Below are positions 20,327 through 32,399 of a stretch of DNA of 64,000 bases, in pieces. Numbering within the stretch: position 1 is the first letter of the stretch; each line of letters opens with the position of its first letter. The notes beneath the pieces are model-generated. The model was not told the origin of the DNA and ran no database searches. It saw only the letters and a list, made by a program, of their open reading frames with translations. This DNA is from Plasmopara viticola. Its lineage: Eukaryota > Oomycota > Peronosporomycetes > Peronosporales > Peronosporaceae. The stretch spans positions 1,488,001 through 1,552,000 of the forward strand of contig MBPM02000009.1 of NCBI GenBank assembly GCA_001695595.3, written 5' to 3'. The position numbers were made by a program, and so were the translations under genes.

Positions 20327-23249
20327 TGACTCCGACGACGCGCCAAGCACACCGACTCCAGTCAGCTTCGACGCCGGCCACGACAGGGCCACAGCGTCTC
20401 CAGTAGTTGTGGAAGCCACGTCCACCGCTCATGGAAGGAGCGACGACGTCAACGCAAGGATCCTCGCCACGCTCCTCGACCTCCAAGCACGGATGACGCA
20501 GATGGAGGCCTCGCAAGTGAAGAGAGACGAGGACGAGCGTATGCTTGGAGCAATTGAGTCTGGCATGTTCCATTCCGCTCTTGGCAATGGCCGAGGGGGT
20601 ATTCCGATGAACATCGATGCGCTAAGTCATTCGCCCGTGCAGCAAAGGCATGGCCAAGGCCGCGCATACGTGCAGCGTACGCATGAGGCAGGAAGACAAC
20701 CTGCACGGTCGGAATGGGGCGCTCAGCGCGGTGAAGTGCCGCAGCAAACCCAGTTCCGATCACCACAGTTTGCAGCGGCACAGGATTACGCGCGACGAAC
20801 GGAGCCGGTCGCACAACAAGCGATGCGTGTACCAGATGAGCGGCAGCGCAGGCTCACGATTCGCAAGTTTGACGGAACGGAATTGTATCGAGGACTGGGC
20901 TCCGGGTTTCTGGATTGGGGTCGGACTTTTATGCGTCAGATTCAGTACGCGCAAGCAGCGTGTGGTTTTGAATGGTCAGAAGACGTGAAGATTGACTTGC
21001 TTGGTCACTACTTGAATGGCACGGCCGAGCGGTACTACAACAAGCAGGTCGAGACTTGGTGGCGCCAGCTCCCGACGCTGGACCATGTAATGGAGCGACT
21101 ACACCAGACGTTTAAGACGACGATCACTGCGTCACAGTCAATGAGACTGTTCACGGCAAAGAAAGACGCCAAGAGGACCTGGCCCGAGCACTACCTGTAC
21201 TTGGTGGCAGTGAGCGACGCATGCGGAGGGGCTGATGCGCAAGTGCTCGACAACATTGTCCACTATGCGTCGAGTGAGCTGCGCACGGTACTCATGGCAA
21301 AGTATGATGCCAGGCGCCTTGATTTCCTCGTTCAAGCGGAAGAGCTCGCGCATTTCGCACAGTCTGTTGAGATTGATACGAGGGGTCCTGCTTCGTTTGG
21401 GAAAGACGTCGTTGCGAACATCGTCGAGAGCAAACCACGCGTCGAGACACGAGCGTGCTTTGGATGCGGCAAGGTTGGTCACATTTTGGCTGCTTGTTCC
21501 GATAAGAAGAAGAGGCATAATGGTGCCAAGGGTAGCTGGAAGAGAAACGTCAAGACGAAGGACGTTGTAAATTACACCTTATGCGTACAAGATAGCAACA
21601 CTCAAGAGAAGGTTTGGATCTTGGACAGCGGGTCGAGCCGGCATCTCGTGAACGACGCAGCTCTACTCGAAGATGCACGAGAATGTGACGATCAGTGTTT
21701 GGTAGCCGATGGCAAGATGCTTCAGCTGACGCTGGTCGGTAGCGTGCTACTGCGGGTAACTGCGCTCGGCAAGCCGAGCATCGTTCGCCTAACGGACGTC
21801 TACTACGCACCAATGCTAGCCCGCAATATATTGTCGTACGGCAAGCTTGAGTTCAAAGGATTCAAGCTCGCTTACGCAAACGATCGGCGAACGATTAGAT
21901 CGCTCAACACAGGCGACGTCGTCTTTGATGTGGCAATGCAGAACAATGTGCTTGTTGTAGAAGTGCAAGCCGAACGAAACGGCATTAACAAGACTGGCTC
22001 CATCGTGGCATCGATTGCTAAAGTGAAGGGGTGCAGAGAAAACGTCCAGCGTGGAACACTCATGCATTTCCATCAGCGTTTCGGGCACCTATCGTACGAC
22101 AGAATCAAGAAGATGGCGCTCGAGCCCGGCTCTGGAATTCAGCTCACGGACTGTCGCCGCATGGTGTGCGTCACATGCGCACAGAGTAAGCAAACCAAGA
22201 ACGCGCAGTCAAAGAAAGATACGGGTGTGCACTCCCCGATCGATCGCATCGGTGGTGTGATTTGCTCAGACCTTAAGGGACCGATGACACCAAGGGACCG
22301 CCTTGGCAATCGGTATCTCGTTAACTTCGTCGATCACAAGAGCAATTACTGCCGCGTATTTCTGGCACGCACCAAGGACCAAGCGGCGAAAAGGTTCAAG
22401 GAATTCTTAGTGTTTTTTGAGAAGCGTTTCGACTGTCGCATTCATGTGCTACGCACAGATGGGGGTGGCGAATATCGGAACGTTGATTTGTTCTGCCAGT
22501 CCGCCGGCGTGTCACGGCAGGTGAGCGAAGCAAGAAATCAAGCATCAAATGGCAAGGCAGAGCGCATGCACCGTACGATTCTAAACATGGCTCGCTCTAT
22601 GATTTTTGCTAGCAAGCTCCCGCTGAAGTTCTGGGGAGATGCGGTGGAATACTCAGCGTACATTCTGAATCGAAGCCCCACAAGCTCGAACGTCAACCAA
22701 GCATCACCAATCGAGGTACTAACAAGTCAAGCGCCCGATCTTCGTGATATCGTTACTTTTGGTTCGGTATGCACAGTGTACCGTGACCCGAAGAAGAACT
22801 CTTTTGCACAGCGGGCGCAGATTGGTATCATCGTGGGTCGCAGCGACGAGACCAAAGGATATCGTGTGTTCGTACGCAAGGCCAATGTCGTGATCGTGAC
22901 CCAGCACGTCAAGAACATTAAGGCAATTTCCGACAAGCACAGCGGGCAGCTACTCTACGAAGCAGGAGCTGAGGAGGAGACATCTTCGATTGTTCCCGTC
23001 GTAGCAAAAACAAAGGGGACGGCTAATCAGAAATCGTGGGTACGTGCAACCCATGCCACACGAGGGGCTGCCAAGCGAGCGGCACAAGACAGTAAACCCG
23101 TGACAAGTGATGTACCAGCTGTGATGCAAGTTTACGAGGCAGATCCCAAGACACACGCGGAGGCAATGCGCAGCACGAAAGCTGAAGGATGGAGAAAGCA
23201 ATGCTCGAGGAGATCCTCGCTCTCCAAAACAATGGTGTCTGGAATGTGA
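20316..23249 (+). CDS. Copia Gag-protease-integrase polyprotein
   Basis: A 977-codon frame. The first ATG lies inside the primer-binding site, five bases after the LTR. In order: a Gln/Arg-rich N-terminus; a capsid-like helical Gag (about 170-350, with [10 protein letters not shown] and [14 protein letters not shown]); a CCHC zinc knuckle [14 protein letters not shown] (about 380-394); the aspartic protease active site [10 protein letters not shown] (about 437-446); a GAG-pre-integrase segment [15 protein letters not shown] (about 585); the integrase catalytic core with [15 protein letters not shown] and an [10 protein letters not shown] block giving the DD(35)E-type pattern; and the integrase C-terminus ([16 protein letters not shown]). 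It ends about 50 codons into what should be RT: the frame is lost near 23196-23200 and the last 18 residues are out of frame. Confidence 0.95.
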   Translation: MSPSDSDDAPSTPTPVSFDAGHDRATASPVVVEATSTAHGRSDDVNARILATLLDLQARMTQMEASQVKRDEDERMLGAIESGMFHSALGNGRGGIPMNIDALSHSPVQQRHGQGRAYVQRTHEAGRQPARSEWGAQRGEVPQQTQFRSPQFAAAQDYARRTEPVAQQAMRVPDERQRRLTIRKFDGTELYRGLGSGFLDWGRTFMRQIQYAQAACGFEWSEDVKIDLLGHYLNGTAERYYNKQVETWWRQLPTLDHVMERLHQTFKTTITASQSMRLFTAKKDAKRTWPEHYLYLVAVSDACGGADAQVLDNIVHYASSELRTVLMAKYDARRLDFLVQAEELAHFAQSVEIDTRGPASFGKDVVANIVESKPRVETRACFGCGKVGHILAACSDKKKRHNGAKGSWKRNVKTKDVVNYTLCVQDSNTQEKVWILDSGSSRHLVNDAALLEDARECDDQCLVADGKMLQLTLVGSVLLRVTALGKPSIVRLTDVYYAPMLARNILSYGKLEFKGFKLAYANDRRTIRSLNTGDVVFDVAMQNNVLVVEVQAERNGINKTGSIVASIAKVKGCRENVQRGTLMHFHQRFGHLSYDRIKKMALEPGSGIQLTDCRRMVCVTCAQSKQTKNAQSKKDTGVHSPIDRIGGVICSDLKGPMTPRDRLGNRYLVNFVDHKSNYCRVFLARTKDQAAKRFKEFLVFFEKRFDCRIHVLRTDGGGEYRNVDLFCQSAGVSRQVSEARNQASNGKAERMHRTILNMARSMIFASKLPLKFWGDAVEYSAYILNRSPTSSNVNQASPIEVLTSQAPDLRDIVTFGSVCTVYRDPKKNSFAQRAQIGIIVGRSDETKGYRVFVRKANVVIVTQHVKNIKAISDKHSGQLLYEAGAEEETSSIVPVVAKTKGTANQKSWVRATHATRGAAKRAAQDSKPVTSDVPAVMQVYEADPKTHAEAMRSTKAEGWRKQCSRRSSLSKTMVSGM

Positions 23250-24739
23250 TCAAGCGACCGGCTGGGGCCAACATGCTTCACAGTAAGTGGGTATTCAAGA
23301 CCAAAACTGATGCGAATGGCGCGGTGGAGCGCCTCAAGGCGCGGCTAGTTGCGTGCGGGAATGAGCAAGTTTTCGGCATCGATTACGCGCTCACCTTCGC
23401 TGCGGTCATGGATACGTCGACAGTTAAGGTAATATTAGGCCTTGCAGCGACGTGGGGGGTGCCGGCAAAGCATGGTGATATTCCGAACGCCTACGTCAAG
23501 GCCGACAAGGAGAAGGACCTTGAGATTCTGCTTCACGTGCCTAGGGGTATGGACATCAAGAACGAACAACTAAAGAAGCTTGGTGCGACCAACGTAAGCG
23601 AAGTCGCGCTTGAGCTGAAGAAGAGCCTGTATGGACTGAAGCAGGCAGGACGATTATGGAGTCAATTGCTACACGCACGACTCACTGAAGCAGGATTCAA
23701 GCAGTGTATCAGCGACATGTGTCTGTATTTCAAGCGCGAGGAAGAAATCTTGACAGTGGTCGGCGTCTACGTCGACGATCTTCTTGTCACAGCAACAAGA
23801 GCTGCAGCGGTTGAGCAATTTTTCGTGTCGATGGCATCGCTTTCGATCAAGAATCTTGGACCAGTGTCGAAGTTTCTCGGTATAAGGGTGACGGCACTCG
23901 ACACGCACGCATATGCCCTTGATCAGGAGGAGGCTATTGGCGAGCTGTTGCGTGAGCACGGCATGGGTTCGGCCAACCCCACGCGGACGCCTATTGGTGA
24001 TGATTGCTACGAAGAAGTTACGGCAGATAGTGCGCTGCTGCAGGAATCCGGGTCACCAAGTATACGTTCGTTTCAGTCGTTGGTCGGTAGTTTGCTTTGG
24101 ATCGCACGATGCACGCGTCCAGATATTGCGTTTGCGGTTCACAAAGCCACGCGCCAGACACATGCACCGCGCGTACGAGACTGGAAACTCGCAAAAAGGA
24201 TAGCGCGCTATCTTAGTGGCAGCAAGGTGATGCGGCTTGAAATGCGAGCTAATACCGACCGCAACGAACAAATAACGCTCGAGTCATACAGTGATGCCGA
24301 CTTTGCTGCCGACAAGGGAGACAGAAAATCGCTCACTGGTGCCATCGTTTTGCTAAATGGGATGCCTGTAAGCTGGGCAGCCAAGAAACAAGGTGGCGTC
24401 TCTCTCTCGACTATGGAGGCCGAATTTGTCGCGGCGTCTGAGACGGCACGCGAGCTTCTTGGTATTCAAGAGATGCTTAAAGAGGTGGGACTTGTACCAA
24501 CTCAGCCTATGACAATGCATGCGGATAACCAGGCCACGATTCGCCAGATCGAAGGAGAGACTTCGTCTCTAAAAGCTAAACACATCGACGTGCGCCTCAA
24601 GTTTGTTAAGGACTTTGCTCGTCGTGGCGTCGTTGAGATGCGCTACGTCCGGTCAGAGCTTATGCTCGCGGACTTACTGACAAAGGCGTTAGATCAGCAC
24701 AAGCTTGCAGAGCTGCGAGCGCTTGTGGGGTTGCGCTAG
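23189..24739 (+). CDS. Copia reverse transcriptase-RNase H, shifted frame
   Basis: This frame continues the polyprotein. The reading path moves from the frame of the upstream ORF to this one near 23196-23200, consistent with loss of one base in a G/A-rich run. The listed start is the first in-frame ATG and is not necessarily used. Visible: [21 protein letters not shown] and [10 protein letters not shown] at the RT start; NAYVKADKE (motif A region, with Asn-Ala where many elements have Asp-Ala-...-Phe); [15 protein letters not shown]; the catalytic YVDDLL box; KFLGIRV; then RNase H with [24 protein letters not shown] and HADNQA, and a C-terminal [20 protein letters not shown]. The stop at 24737-24739 lies 33 bp before the 3' LTR. 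A programmed -1 shift is possible, but no classic slippery heptamer is seen. Confidence 0.93.
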   Translation: MEKAMLEEILALQNNGVWNVIKRPAGANMLHSKWVFKTKTDANGAVERLKARLVACGNEQVFGIDYALTFAAVMDTSTVKVILGLAATWGVPAKHGDIPNAYVKADKEKDLEILLHVPRGMDIKNEQLKKLGATNVSEVALELKKSLYGLKQAGRLWSQLLHARLTEAGFKQCISDMCLYFKREEEILTVVGVYVDDLLVTATRAAAVEQFFVSMASLSIKNLGPVSKFLGIRVTALDTHAYALDQEEAIGELLREHGMGSANPTRTPIGDDCYEEVTADSALLQESGSPSIRSFQSLVGSLLWIARCTRPDIAFAVHKATRQTHAPRVRDWKLAKRIARYLSGSKVMRLEMRANTDRNEQITLESYSDADFAADKGDRKSLTGAIVLLNGMPVSWAAKKQGGVSLSTMEAEFVAASETARELLGIQEMLKEVGLVPTQPMTMHADNQATIRQIEGETSSLKAKHIDVRLKFVKDFARRGVVEMRYVRSELMLADLLTKALDQHKLAELRALVGLR

Positions 24740-24762
24740 TTACGGCGGCGGGGACACGATTG

Positions 24763-24772
24763 CGAGGAGGAG
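24763..24772 (+). other. Polypurine tract of Copia element
   Basis: A GAGGAGGAG run directly abuts the 3' LTR at 24773. Position and composition are those of the plus-strand priming site for reverse transcription. Confidence 0.85.
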
Positions 24773-25004
24773 TGTTAGAAAAATAGCTATCAGCACACGT
24801 TGCGCGATCGAATCTCCGGACCATAGGACGACATGATTACGCACACGATGACGCGACATGATTACGCACACGATGACGCGACATGATTGCGCCCACGATG
24901 ACGTCATAGGAAAGGCTTAGAGGTAGCTCGGAATAGCGAACTAAGGACCTTAAATACATTTACTTCCAAACTTGCCTTCTACTGCTCACATCATCTTCTC
25001 AACA
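24773..25004 (+). repeat. 3' LTR of Copia element (232 bp)
   Basis: Identical to the 5' LTR except for one C/T difference near the start (AAAAATAGC against AAAAACAGC) and one extra 25-bp unit of the internal tandem repeat, which accounts for the whole length difference (232 against 207). Followed by the target duplication GAAGC. Confidence 0.95.
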
Positions 25005-25284
25005 GAAGCGTCTGTTGCGAATCTCTTGCGAACTGAAGCGACACGGCGATAGAATTCACTCGCGAGTCTCTTTCAGTATCTTGAAAGAACTCTGTGTATG
25101 ACGATCGACCGAAGTGACAAGGCAAGAGAATCTGCAAGAGAATGACATGTTTCTATGGGCCGATTGACAAGAGTTCCTTAATTATGATTGCCTAGAAAAA
25201 AAAACAGATGTTAAGCTGGCTGTCCCAATTCTTGACACCTCAGACCGATCTTGTCTCATTGGAAAGTCATTCTCTAGCAAATTC

Positions 25285-27041
25285 TCTTGCCGTGCTACTT
25301 CATATTATGTACATAAAGTTCATATACAAAGCTCTCTTAAAATACAGAAAGAGACTAATAATAAAATCGTTAGCGAACACATCAATAATCAGCATTCGAT
25401 CATTTCTCGCTCTCTCACTTTTCATTTCGCCTTTTTCATAGCAACCGACAACTAGCGTATGCATCCATTTAAGTAAAGCAACTGCGCGGCCAAGATGCAA
25501 TTTAATACGCTTGCAGTGCTAAGCCTATACGTCCGTGCCTCCATCCTACAATCGATCGATGCCACGAGGTGCTTCAGCGGGAATCGCTCCCCGTCGACGA
25601 CTTGCTCCTACAAGGTCTACGGTCACCACCCGCTCAAGCACGATCGTGACCACCGCAAAGGACACCTTGACATGAGCATTGCACTATCGTCGGCGCCTGG
25701 GAGACAGGCCACCGAGTCATCAGACTACAGCTACAATGACGACTTTGATCACAAGGACTACGGCCACGATGCTTACGCCTACAAGGACGACGACCACAGT
25801 CACAAGAGCTACGTGCACAAGGAACACAGCAAAGGATACGGCTACAGCAAATACGGCAAGGACTACGACGACCACAGCCATGACTACCACGGCCAAGGCA
25901 ACGACTTCTACGGCCACGACAATGACTATTGGTCTACTGAGCCCTGTTGTGATTGCATCTCATTTTTTTCGAAAACACGATTGCTCCATAGGTGAGTTTG
26001 TGCAAATCGAGGATATTGACGATGTGAGAAACTAATTGCTGTTGTTTAGGCCGATCGAAAGCGCCTTCGATGATCTCGACATTGCGCTTCTTGTCGACAA
26101 GCAAGATCAATTTCCGTCAGAGATTTTTAATCCAGCCATCTAGACGCAGCTGCTTGTGGACAATTTGACCAAGAGCAATGGGATGTACTTGGAGGTGGAT
26201 TCGAACCAGCATATTGGAGGACAAGCACAAGTCTAATTCACGCTCTAAATACGCTGCGGTTCAATGTGCGCACAAAATTTGGGGAGTTGGATTTAAAGGC
26301 ACTTCGTTTAACAAGCGGGTCAATACTACGTCCTTTTAGGCGCTGTTGGTACCATCAAGCTCAGTTGGTCAGAACAAGAAAGTAACCCAAGGATGGGTGT
26401 CGGAAGGTTATAACTTCAGTGACTTCTCGTCAGAAGGATTCACACTGGGAGAAAAGATGAAATTGCTATTTCCCGGCAATATGAACATTTCCAGAAGTCC
26501 GCCATAGCGACTTCAATCACATTATCGTGGACGGTGATATTACTGTTTACTCGCTGGGTCGGTCTCATTGAAACACGTGTGGTTGGATAGAAGCGGCGCG
26601 ACAGCTGTGACGCTTGTTCGTTCTAATCACCTGTGTGATCTAATATCTTGTTAGACAAGAAGAGCTTCGCGCTAATAACAGAACCTCGACAAGCAGCTGA
26701 CAGTTTTCAGTTGAAGAGAAGACAAAAAAACAGTAGCAAATTTTTATGCCGTGAATTTGTTTAACTTCTCTTTGAATGATGGATATTTATTCTTGATAGA
26801 TACATATTTTAACCTTTAACTGAAGTATTGCTTATCGTTGTTAACACTTTACTTAATGGAACTTGTACTTATGATTGCCACGACGCACGATACAGCTATA
26901 GTCTCGAGCTTGGAACTTGCTGTCTAAAAGCGCTCGATGTTCGAGTCTTCAGATTGTTCATTGTATAAACATCGACAGTATGAGGCATCTTGCTCTCAGG
27001 AGATTTTCTTTTGTTATTTTCCAAACTTGCACATTTTTTAT
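25285..27041 (-). repeat. Right arm of 1.7-kb inverted duplication
   Basis: Inverted counterpart of 18431-20100. The about 275 bp between the Copia target duplication and this arm (25010-25284) has no match in the left arm and is the original spacer. The arm carries a longer open copy of the His/Asp/Tyr-rich gene and then, at about 26390-26490, a stretch that in both arms reads TQGWVSE-YNF-DFS-EGFTLGEKMKLLFPGNMNI (short segments, differing by conservative changes), so a second coding exon or gene remnant was duplicated with it. Confidence 0.85.
25495..26143 (+). CDS. His/Asp/Tyr/Lys-rich probable secreted protein, two exons
   Basis: Proposed CDS is exon 25495-25991, a 58-bp intron 25992-26049 (GTGAGT...TTTAG), and exon 26050-26143, giving 196 residues. 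The family is not recognised. The N-terminus (MQFNTLAVLSLYV) is a weak signal peptide. The body is dominated by His, Asp, Tyr and Lys in loose repeats (YGHHPLKHDRDHRKGH; DYSYNDDFDHKDYGHDAYAYKDDDH; HKSYVHKEHSKGY; GNDFYGHDNDYW), then EPCCDCISFFS and an exon-2 tail AFDDLDIALLVDKQDQF. Compared with the left copy, residues about 26-36 are read in another frame and return to the common frame by a compensating indel, and a second indel changes the join to the Tyr/His repeats. Expression is therefore uncertain. The composition suggests metal binding or a cell-wall/matrix role, which is inference only. Confidence 0.5.
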
Positions 27042-28140
27042 ATGGTATGTGTTATACGGGGTATGCTTGTATAACTCAGGACATCCTACGGTATCAATAA
27101 GTAGAAAACACTGAAGCACAATATCATCACGATTTGAATCATCACCTTAATTGCGGATGCAGAAAATCAACACATATATTTAGTCAGATGATTGATCTTT
27201 ATCTGGATGTAACATAAGTCAACAAATAGCTACCACTACGCGATGAAGTAATTACAGTATTTTTTTGGAACAAGAATACAAAATTCGAATCAGTCGTGAA
27301 TTAATTCAATTGTAATTCTGAGTTATCTTTTATACAAATTTCAAGCATACCCCGTATACCACATACACTACTGAAGAAAACCTCTAATACTGTATCATCA
27401 GATGAAAATTCAATAAAAAAAGGCTTTTTTCGCTTAGAATACTCAATAGAGTAGAAATCAAGGAACTTGGGCACACATTCCACGTTTGTAGCTTACACAA
27501 AAGAACCAGTAGAAAAATAGAAGCAAGGTTATCATCAGAAGAGATTCTGCAAGACCAAACAGGTTTGGAGAAAGGTGGGTCAAATCCAACAAAATTATTG
27601 ATCAGCTTTGAGCTCAAATAATTGATACTGGCTAGTTGGAGAGTGTCTGAAAGTGCACGAAGCTGGCAGCTTTCTTAGAAGGCTACGTGCAATGACGACA
27701 GAGGCCGTCGTTTTGACTGACAGTGGCAATCGTGAACATTGTAGACTGCATCCGATCACGCCGTTACCTAAAATGTCACATCTCGTAGATACCAACAGGA
27801 GAGCAAATGTAAGTTTATGCAATGATCAACAGCTCATTCGATATGGAGTAAGTATAGCGTAAAGTATTCTTATTCAGCCAACTTTCATCACGCAACGTCA
27901 AATGTACCCGTAGCGGGACTCATGCGCCAAAACTGAGTTTCCTCTTGCACGGGATCTAGTATTTATCCAACCCATTGTTTAGAACCGTGTTCCACCATCC
28001 TAATTACACAGTGAGAAATTTTGTTTATTTGTGCGTCCACTCCGACCTTACTATCGCTTGGCAAGGTAGTCACACACTTTATAAGTGATTGCTTAACCGC
28101 TTAAGTGACTTATCTCTGGCCACCCGAATCTGAATTTTAT
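27042..28140. other. No gene seen
   Basis: No recognisable coding region. Two coding-like short frames face each other at 27595-27862, but neither has known motifs. Confidence 0.4.
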
Positions 28141-28205
28141 GGGATCGAATTATATACCCCCGGTCCCGGGTCGAGCGACTAGCCACTCGAGCTGAGGGTC
28201 GGTAA
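28141..28205 (-). repeat. tRNA-like sequence, possible SINE head
   Basis: The minus strand reads CAGCTCGAGTGGCTAGTCG (A-box-like, about 28170-28197) and ATTCGATCCC (B-box-like, about 28141-28150) with tRNA-like spacing. Stem pairing is poor, so a tRNA-derived SINE or tRNA relic is more likely than a functional tRNA. Terminal repeats were not found. Confidence 0.4.
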
Positions 28206-31200
28206 ATTTTCCCGTTAATGTCGGTAGAACGAACTCTATTTAGAGCCTGGTGTAAGTGTAAAAGTGTACCTGGAACTTTTGTTTATTGCATATGGCTTTC
28301 TGATGGGTCAGTGGTCTATCGATGCGATTCGCTAACACGTAACGAGTATGAGCTGTAGTGCTGCAGGTATATCTATCTGTCTTGCGTGGCACTTTTATAG
28401 TCTTTGTCATACCAACGGTACTATAAACAGTTGGTTTTCAAGTTAAATTCATATAAGCTACCGTCGAAAGGCTTATAAGAAGAGGGTCTCTGAGCTTAAG
28501 ATAAGAGATTGGCTCGACTAGATAAGAGCTCTAGATCGTAATATCATTTGGCTAACACCATGATCTTAAAGTAGACTAGCCAAATACAAAAAAAGGAAGC
28601 TCTCGATGAAACAAAGATAGTGTGGCTAGAAACAAAATCGCTCGCGCTTAAAATACACCTCAATTAAATGTGCTGTTGCTAAATGCGATGATCTCCAAGC
28701 ATTTGAAAGAAAGTCAAATTGCAAAATACATCCCGCCCACAGCGTTGGAAGAGTTATGTAAAACAGCCTTTAATGAGTCGCTCCAAATTGGTCCCTCCTC
28801 CAAGCTAAGTCGACTGGAAACCGTTGAAGAGAAGTTCAAACATACGCTAAGCATATTGTCCTAGCGATATATATGTAAGCCGCGGATGGTGTCTGGTCTT
28901 TCTTTTAAATCCGGCTGCACACGGCAAAAGGGATTCCACAACGCATTTTATGGCGACCCCTGTAGGTCTTCTACCATCGTGGCGTAAAAGATGTAAATGT
29001 ATAAATTATACGCAGAGAAAAGGCCGGCATCAGCTAAAACGGCAATAGCTTCAAGAAGGGCAATTGGGACTTTCCACTGAACGAGCTGTCAACCGGCGAG
29101 GATAACGCATGGCAATTTGCTCTAATATTACTAGGAATATTTTGTTGATCCAAAACTGCCCTTGTATTGAATGGCCATACCTAGATCAGCCAGTAAATCA
29201 CCCTTTCACAAGCATGTGCGGCGAACGCGCACAATAAAAGCTTGCAAAACTGGTGCTATTTCTATGTATTGACCCGCGCTATAGCTCTCAATGCAAGCGC
29301 TTCTACTCTTTGTAAAACTAGTACGTAAATGCTATGCGAACTAGAACGACAAAAGCAAGCACATTTTCTCAAAGGCATCCATCTCAGCAGTGATGTATCG
29401 CGTCGTAAAGAGCTAACGTACCCAAAAAATGCCCAATAAATAAAATTTACAGCAGATCGTGTCTTACGGGTTGGGTGCAACAGTGCTTTCGATTGGTATA
29501 TGCGGAAAGATTTACTTAAAGCTGATTCTGCATGCGAGTCTAGACACAAAAGGTTTCTGCGAAATTTTTTGGCGCACCTTTACAATCTTGACGTCAGGTC
29601 TTTTTTCTTTACGAAATCAAATTTAAACCGAGCAGCACGATCTACAATTTATTGTCATTTGTTGCTTTCGCACTTAGAACTTAAGCTGTAGCTATGCGTT
29701 AAGAGCGGTACATTGCTAAAGTGTTATTCCAGCATTCAGCTCTACCTTCCCTTTGTCCGGCAGCATCGACATTTTCATAATGGTAACATACCAGGACCCG
29801 CTTGATACCCTTTTAGATGTCATTTATTGCGCACGATCGTACCAGAAAGCGTTCATGTGCGCAAATTCTCGGCTTCATCAACGCAACTAATTTTCTACAA
29901 ATTTATAATCTTAACTTTTGGATTAGAAAGCCATTGTGCTAGTCGCATGGCTCATGCATCATGCTCCTTTAGCTAGGCTTATTAATGTTTGTTAAGGCTA
30001 CGGTAAGAAAACACTGTAAGTTTCCGAAGCAGCTTGATCAGCGGAAGACTTATCCTACATATGCGAACCCTTTTAGGCGTCCGTAAATACTATACTAATC
30101 ACAACCACTTTTGGCTCACGGCCATCATCGAGTAAAAAGATATGCGCTTGGGCTGGCAAGAACCAATATTGTTTTATTGCCGCAGTCGTCTTACGTCAAA
30201 TCAAAGTCAAACGAATTGTAATTGAGATTCTTGATGATACGCGTAGCTCATAATTGATTTTTGGATGCAATAGGTTACGTAGTTAGTAGTATGTTGATGA
30301 TAAAGAAGCTCTTGCACGAACTCATTCTTTAAGTGCGATCCTATCACGCACCTCGTACTCATTATAAATTAGTTCTAAACATACAAAATATTTTTTTTCT
30401 CGTTCGGACTTACGCTCGCATCAATTTGAAAAACATTAGCTTCATAAGAAAATATACGTATGTCTATAGAAGGAAATATGGTTGCAGCAAGGTCCACACC
30501 TTTACCGTCGCTGTCTTGCTTTGAGTTTAAGCTTCAAAATCCACCCCTTCAATATCGGAGTAGAATGTACATAAGATCGACTGACAATTATCTGTGTAAC
30601 ATATTCGCTTTACACATCACTTCGTGGTATGTAAATTTTTGCGTTTTTGTCGATATCTGTTTCTCACTCAAGAAGTGACGTTAGTTTGCAAACTCACCTC
30701 AAGATGATGCACGATGATGCCAATGCGTTTGCAGCTCAGACTCATGTTTCGCGAACGCAAGCACCATCCTTTACTTAGCCTGATGGGGGCGTTGAGGTTT
30801 TAGATTATTGTAAAAGGTAGCTGTTATCATTTTTTTAAACACAGGAGTGCCAGTGCTACGTTGTTTTATGCTCATGACGGTCATGCCTACCTTTGTACTC
30901 GTAAATAGTGATCTCAACAGCCTCAAATGGTCATCGCGTGGATATATGTAGAAAAGTGGGGCCTCACGCACACTTTAATGGCCAGACATGCCCTTTTCTA
31001 ATACAATTTTGGCCGTGGACAACCATCTTATTGGGTTGTGCAAAGATTGTACAAATCTCTTGCATGGAGTGAGTAAATAAAGTCTTTATGCGTCTAAACT
31101 TAATGACCTTTGCAATTTTGAGTTTGCTGCAGAGAAAAAGCAAGAAAAGTTTATTTTGAATTCATTAAGTTGCTTCCTTTTTCGCTCGCATTAAATCAAA

Positions 31201-32399
31201 ACACTTTTGCTGTCCTGCTACATAATTTCTTCCGAGTCGACATTTTAGCTTATTCCGTTATTTCCGAAATGCTATTACGTCAGCATTGAGCAATCAACAC
31301 TGATTTTTAACACTAAAGCGCGACTTCTTCGAGCGCCACTACCCCCACGTAAGTGAACCGGTTGTGAGAATACTGCGCAGTAGAATACGATTTGCGAATG
31401 GTTTCTTCCACGTTGACGTGTCATGTCGTTGTCCTGTCTTGTCCTAATGTTCCGGCTGATCGAAAGTTCACTTCGCGAACCTTGGTATCAACAAGATCAG
31501 CTGCTTTACTGTGGTTGTTGTTTCAGGCTTAAACGCCTATTCGCTTCAAAATTAAAATTTGGATCTACTTAACGTAAATTAGATTAGAGAAGCATTAAGA
31601 CGGTGGCTTGTGGCTTTGATACTCAAACTAATCTATATGGTTTGTCATAGTTTTTAATGAACAGTTTGAAATGATATTTATACAAATATAGATTTCTATA
31701 TACAAATTAGTGTAAATGGGCTAAAACAACGGTATGTAAGCATTATATAGTTGGCGGAGTATGAAACATGACAATGCTGAAATTTACGGCAAAATAGCCA
31801 ATGTGGTAGAACCCAATTATACATTCGTTATTGCTCTCAAAACTCTATCAAGCGATGATAATAGAGCTACAGTAAGTCCCGCAAAAGTGACACTGCACGT
31901 ACGCTTTATCTCTAATTAAATTGTGGGCGGGATGGACACGTCCGCATCAAGCATCCAATTATCTAAAGACATTAGTTGATATTTATCACTATGTACGTCA
32001 AGTTAGAAATAAAATAACAACTTAAACTCCTTTTCTACAACTACTTCTGAGCGTGTCAGTACATGAGGGTGCTTACCCATAAATTTCAAGTGTTATGACC
32101 GTACAGTGCTGTAGTAGTTTATTTGACGATACATGAGGGAAATTAATAACTGTTCTTCTTTATCTTTATTCGGAACCTTGTGCTACATCTTCGCTTATCC
32201 CTTTTACTTCTTTTTAAACTTTCGAATCTCTTCTACCAAAATTTTATACGATAATTGCAGATTTACTTTGACCACTGACTTTGTCAATGCGTTCAAATTT
32301 ACTGTCTTATTAGTTGTTCGTAGCTCTGTGACGTCTCCTGCAAAAGATGTGTGCCCATCTCTTCGCGACCACATCGTGTGATTTCGCAGCTTTTTTCAA
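28206..32399. other. No supportable gene in 4.2 kb
   Basis: Only short, scattered frames on both strands with no recognised motifs and no repeat arrays. The longest (29262-29549 minus, 95 codons) shows no family signature. Probably old repeat debris. Confidence 0.4.

Larger units (their letters stand above)
20105..25004 (+). mobile_element. Young Ty1/Copia LTR retrotransposon
   Basis: A 4,900-bp element with every expected landmark: a 5-bp target-site duplication GAAGC (20100-20104 and 25005-25009), LTRs starting TGTTAG and ending CAACA, a primer-binding site right after the 5' LTR, one gag-protease-integrase-RT-RNase H reading path, and a polypurine tract before the 3' LTR. The two LTRs differ by one substitution and one 25-bp tandem-repeat unit, so the insertion is recent. 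Domain order INT before RT defines the Copia (Pseudoviridae) class. A single-base frame disruption between integrase and RT (near 23196-23200) separates the path into two frames. Confidence 0.97.

Noticed and set aside
20298..23274. Many minus-strand and +1 frames across the Copia polyprotein
   Set aside because: Antisense and shifted shadows of a GC-rich coding region with full domain support on the plus strand.
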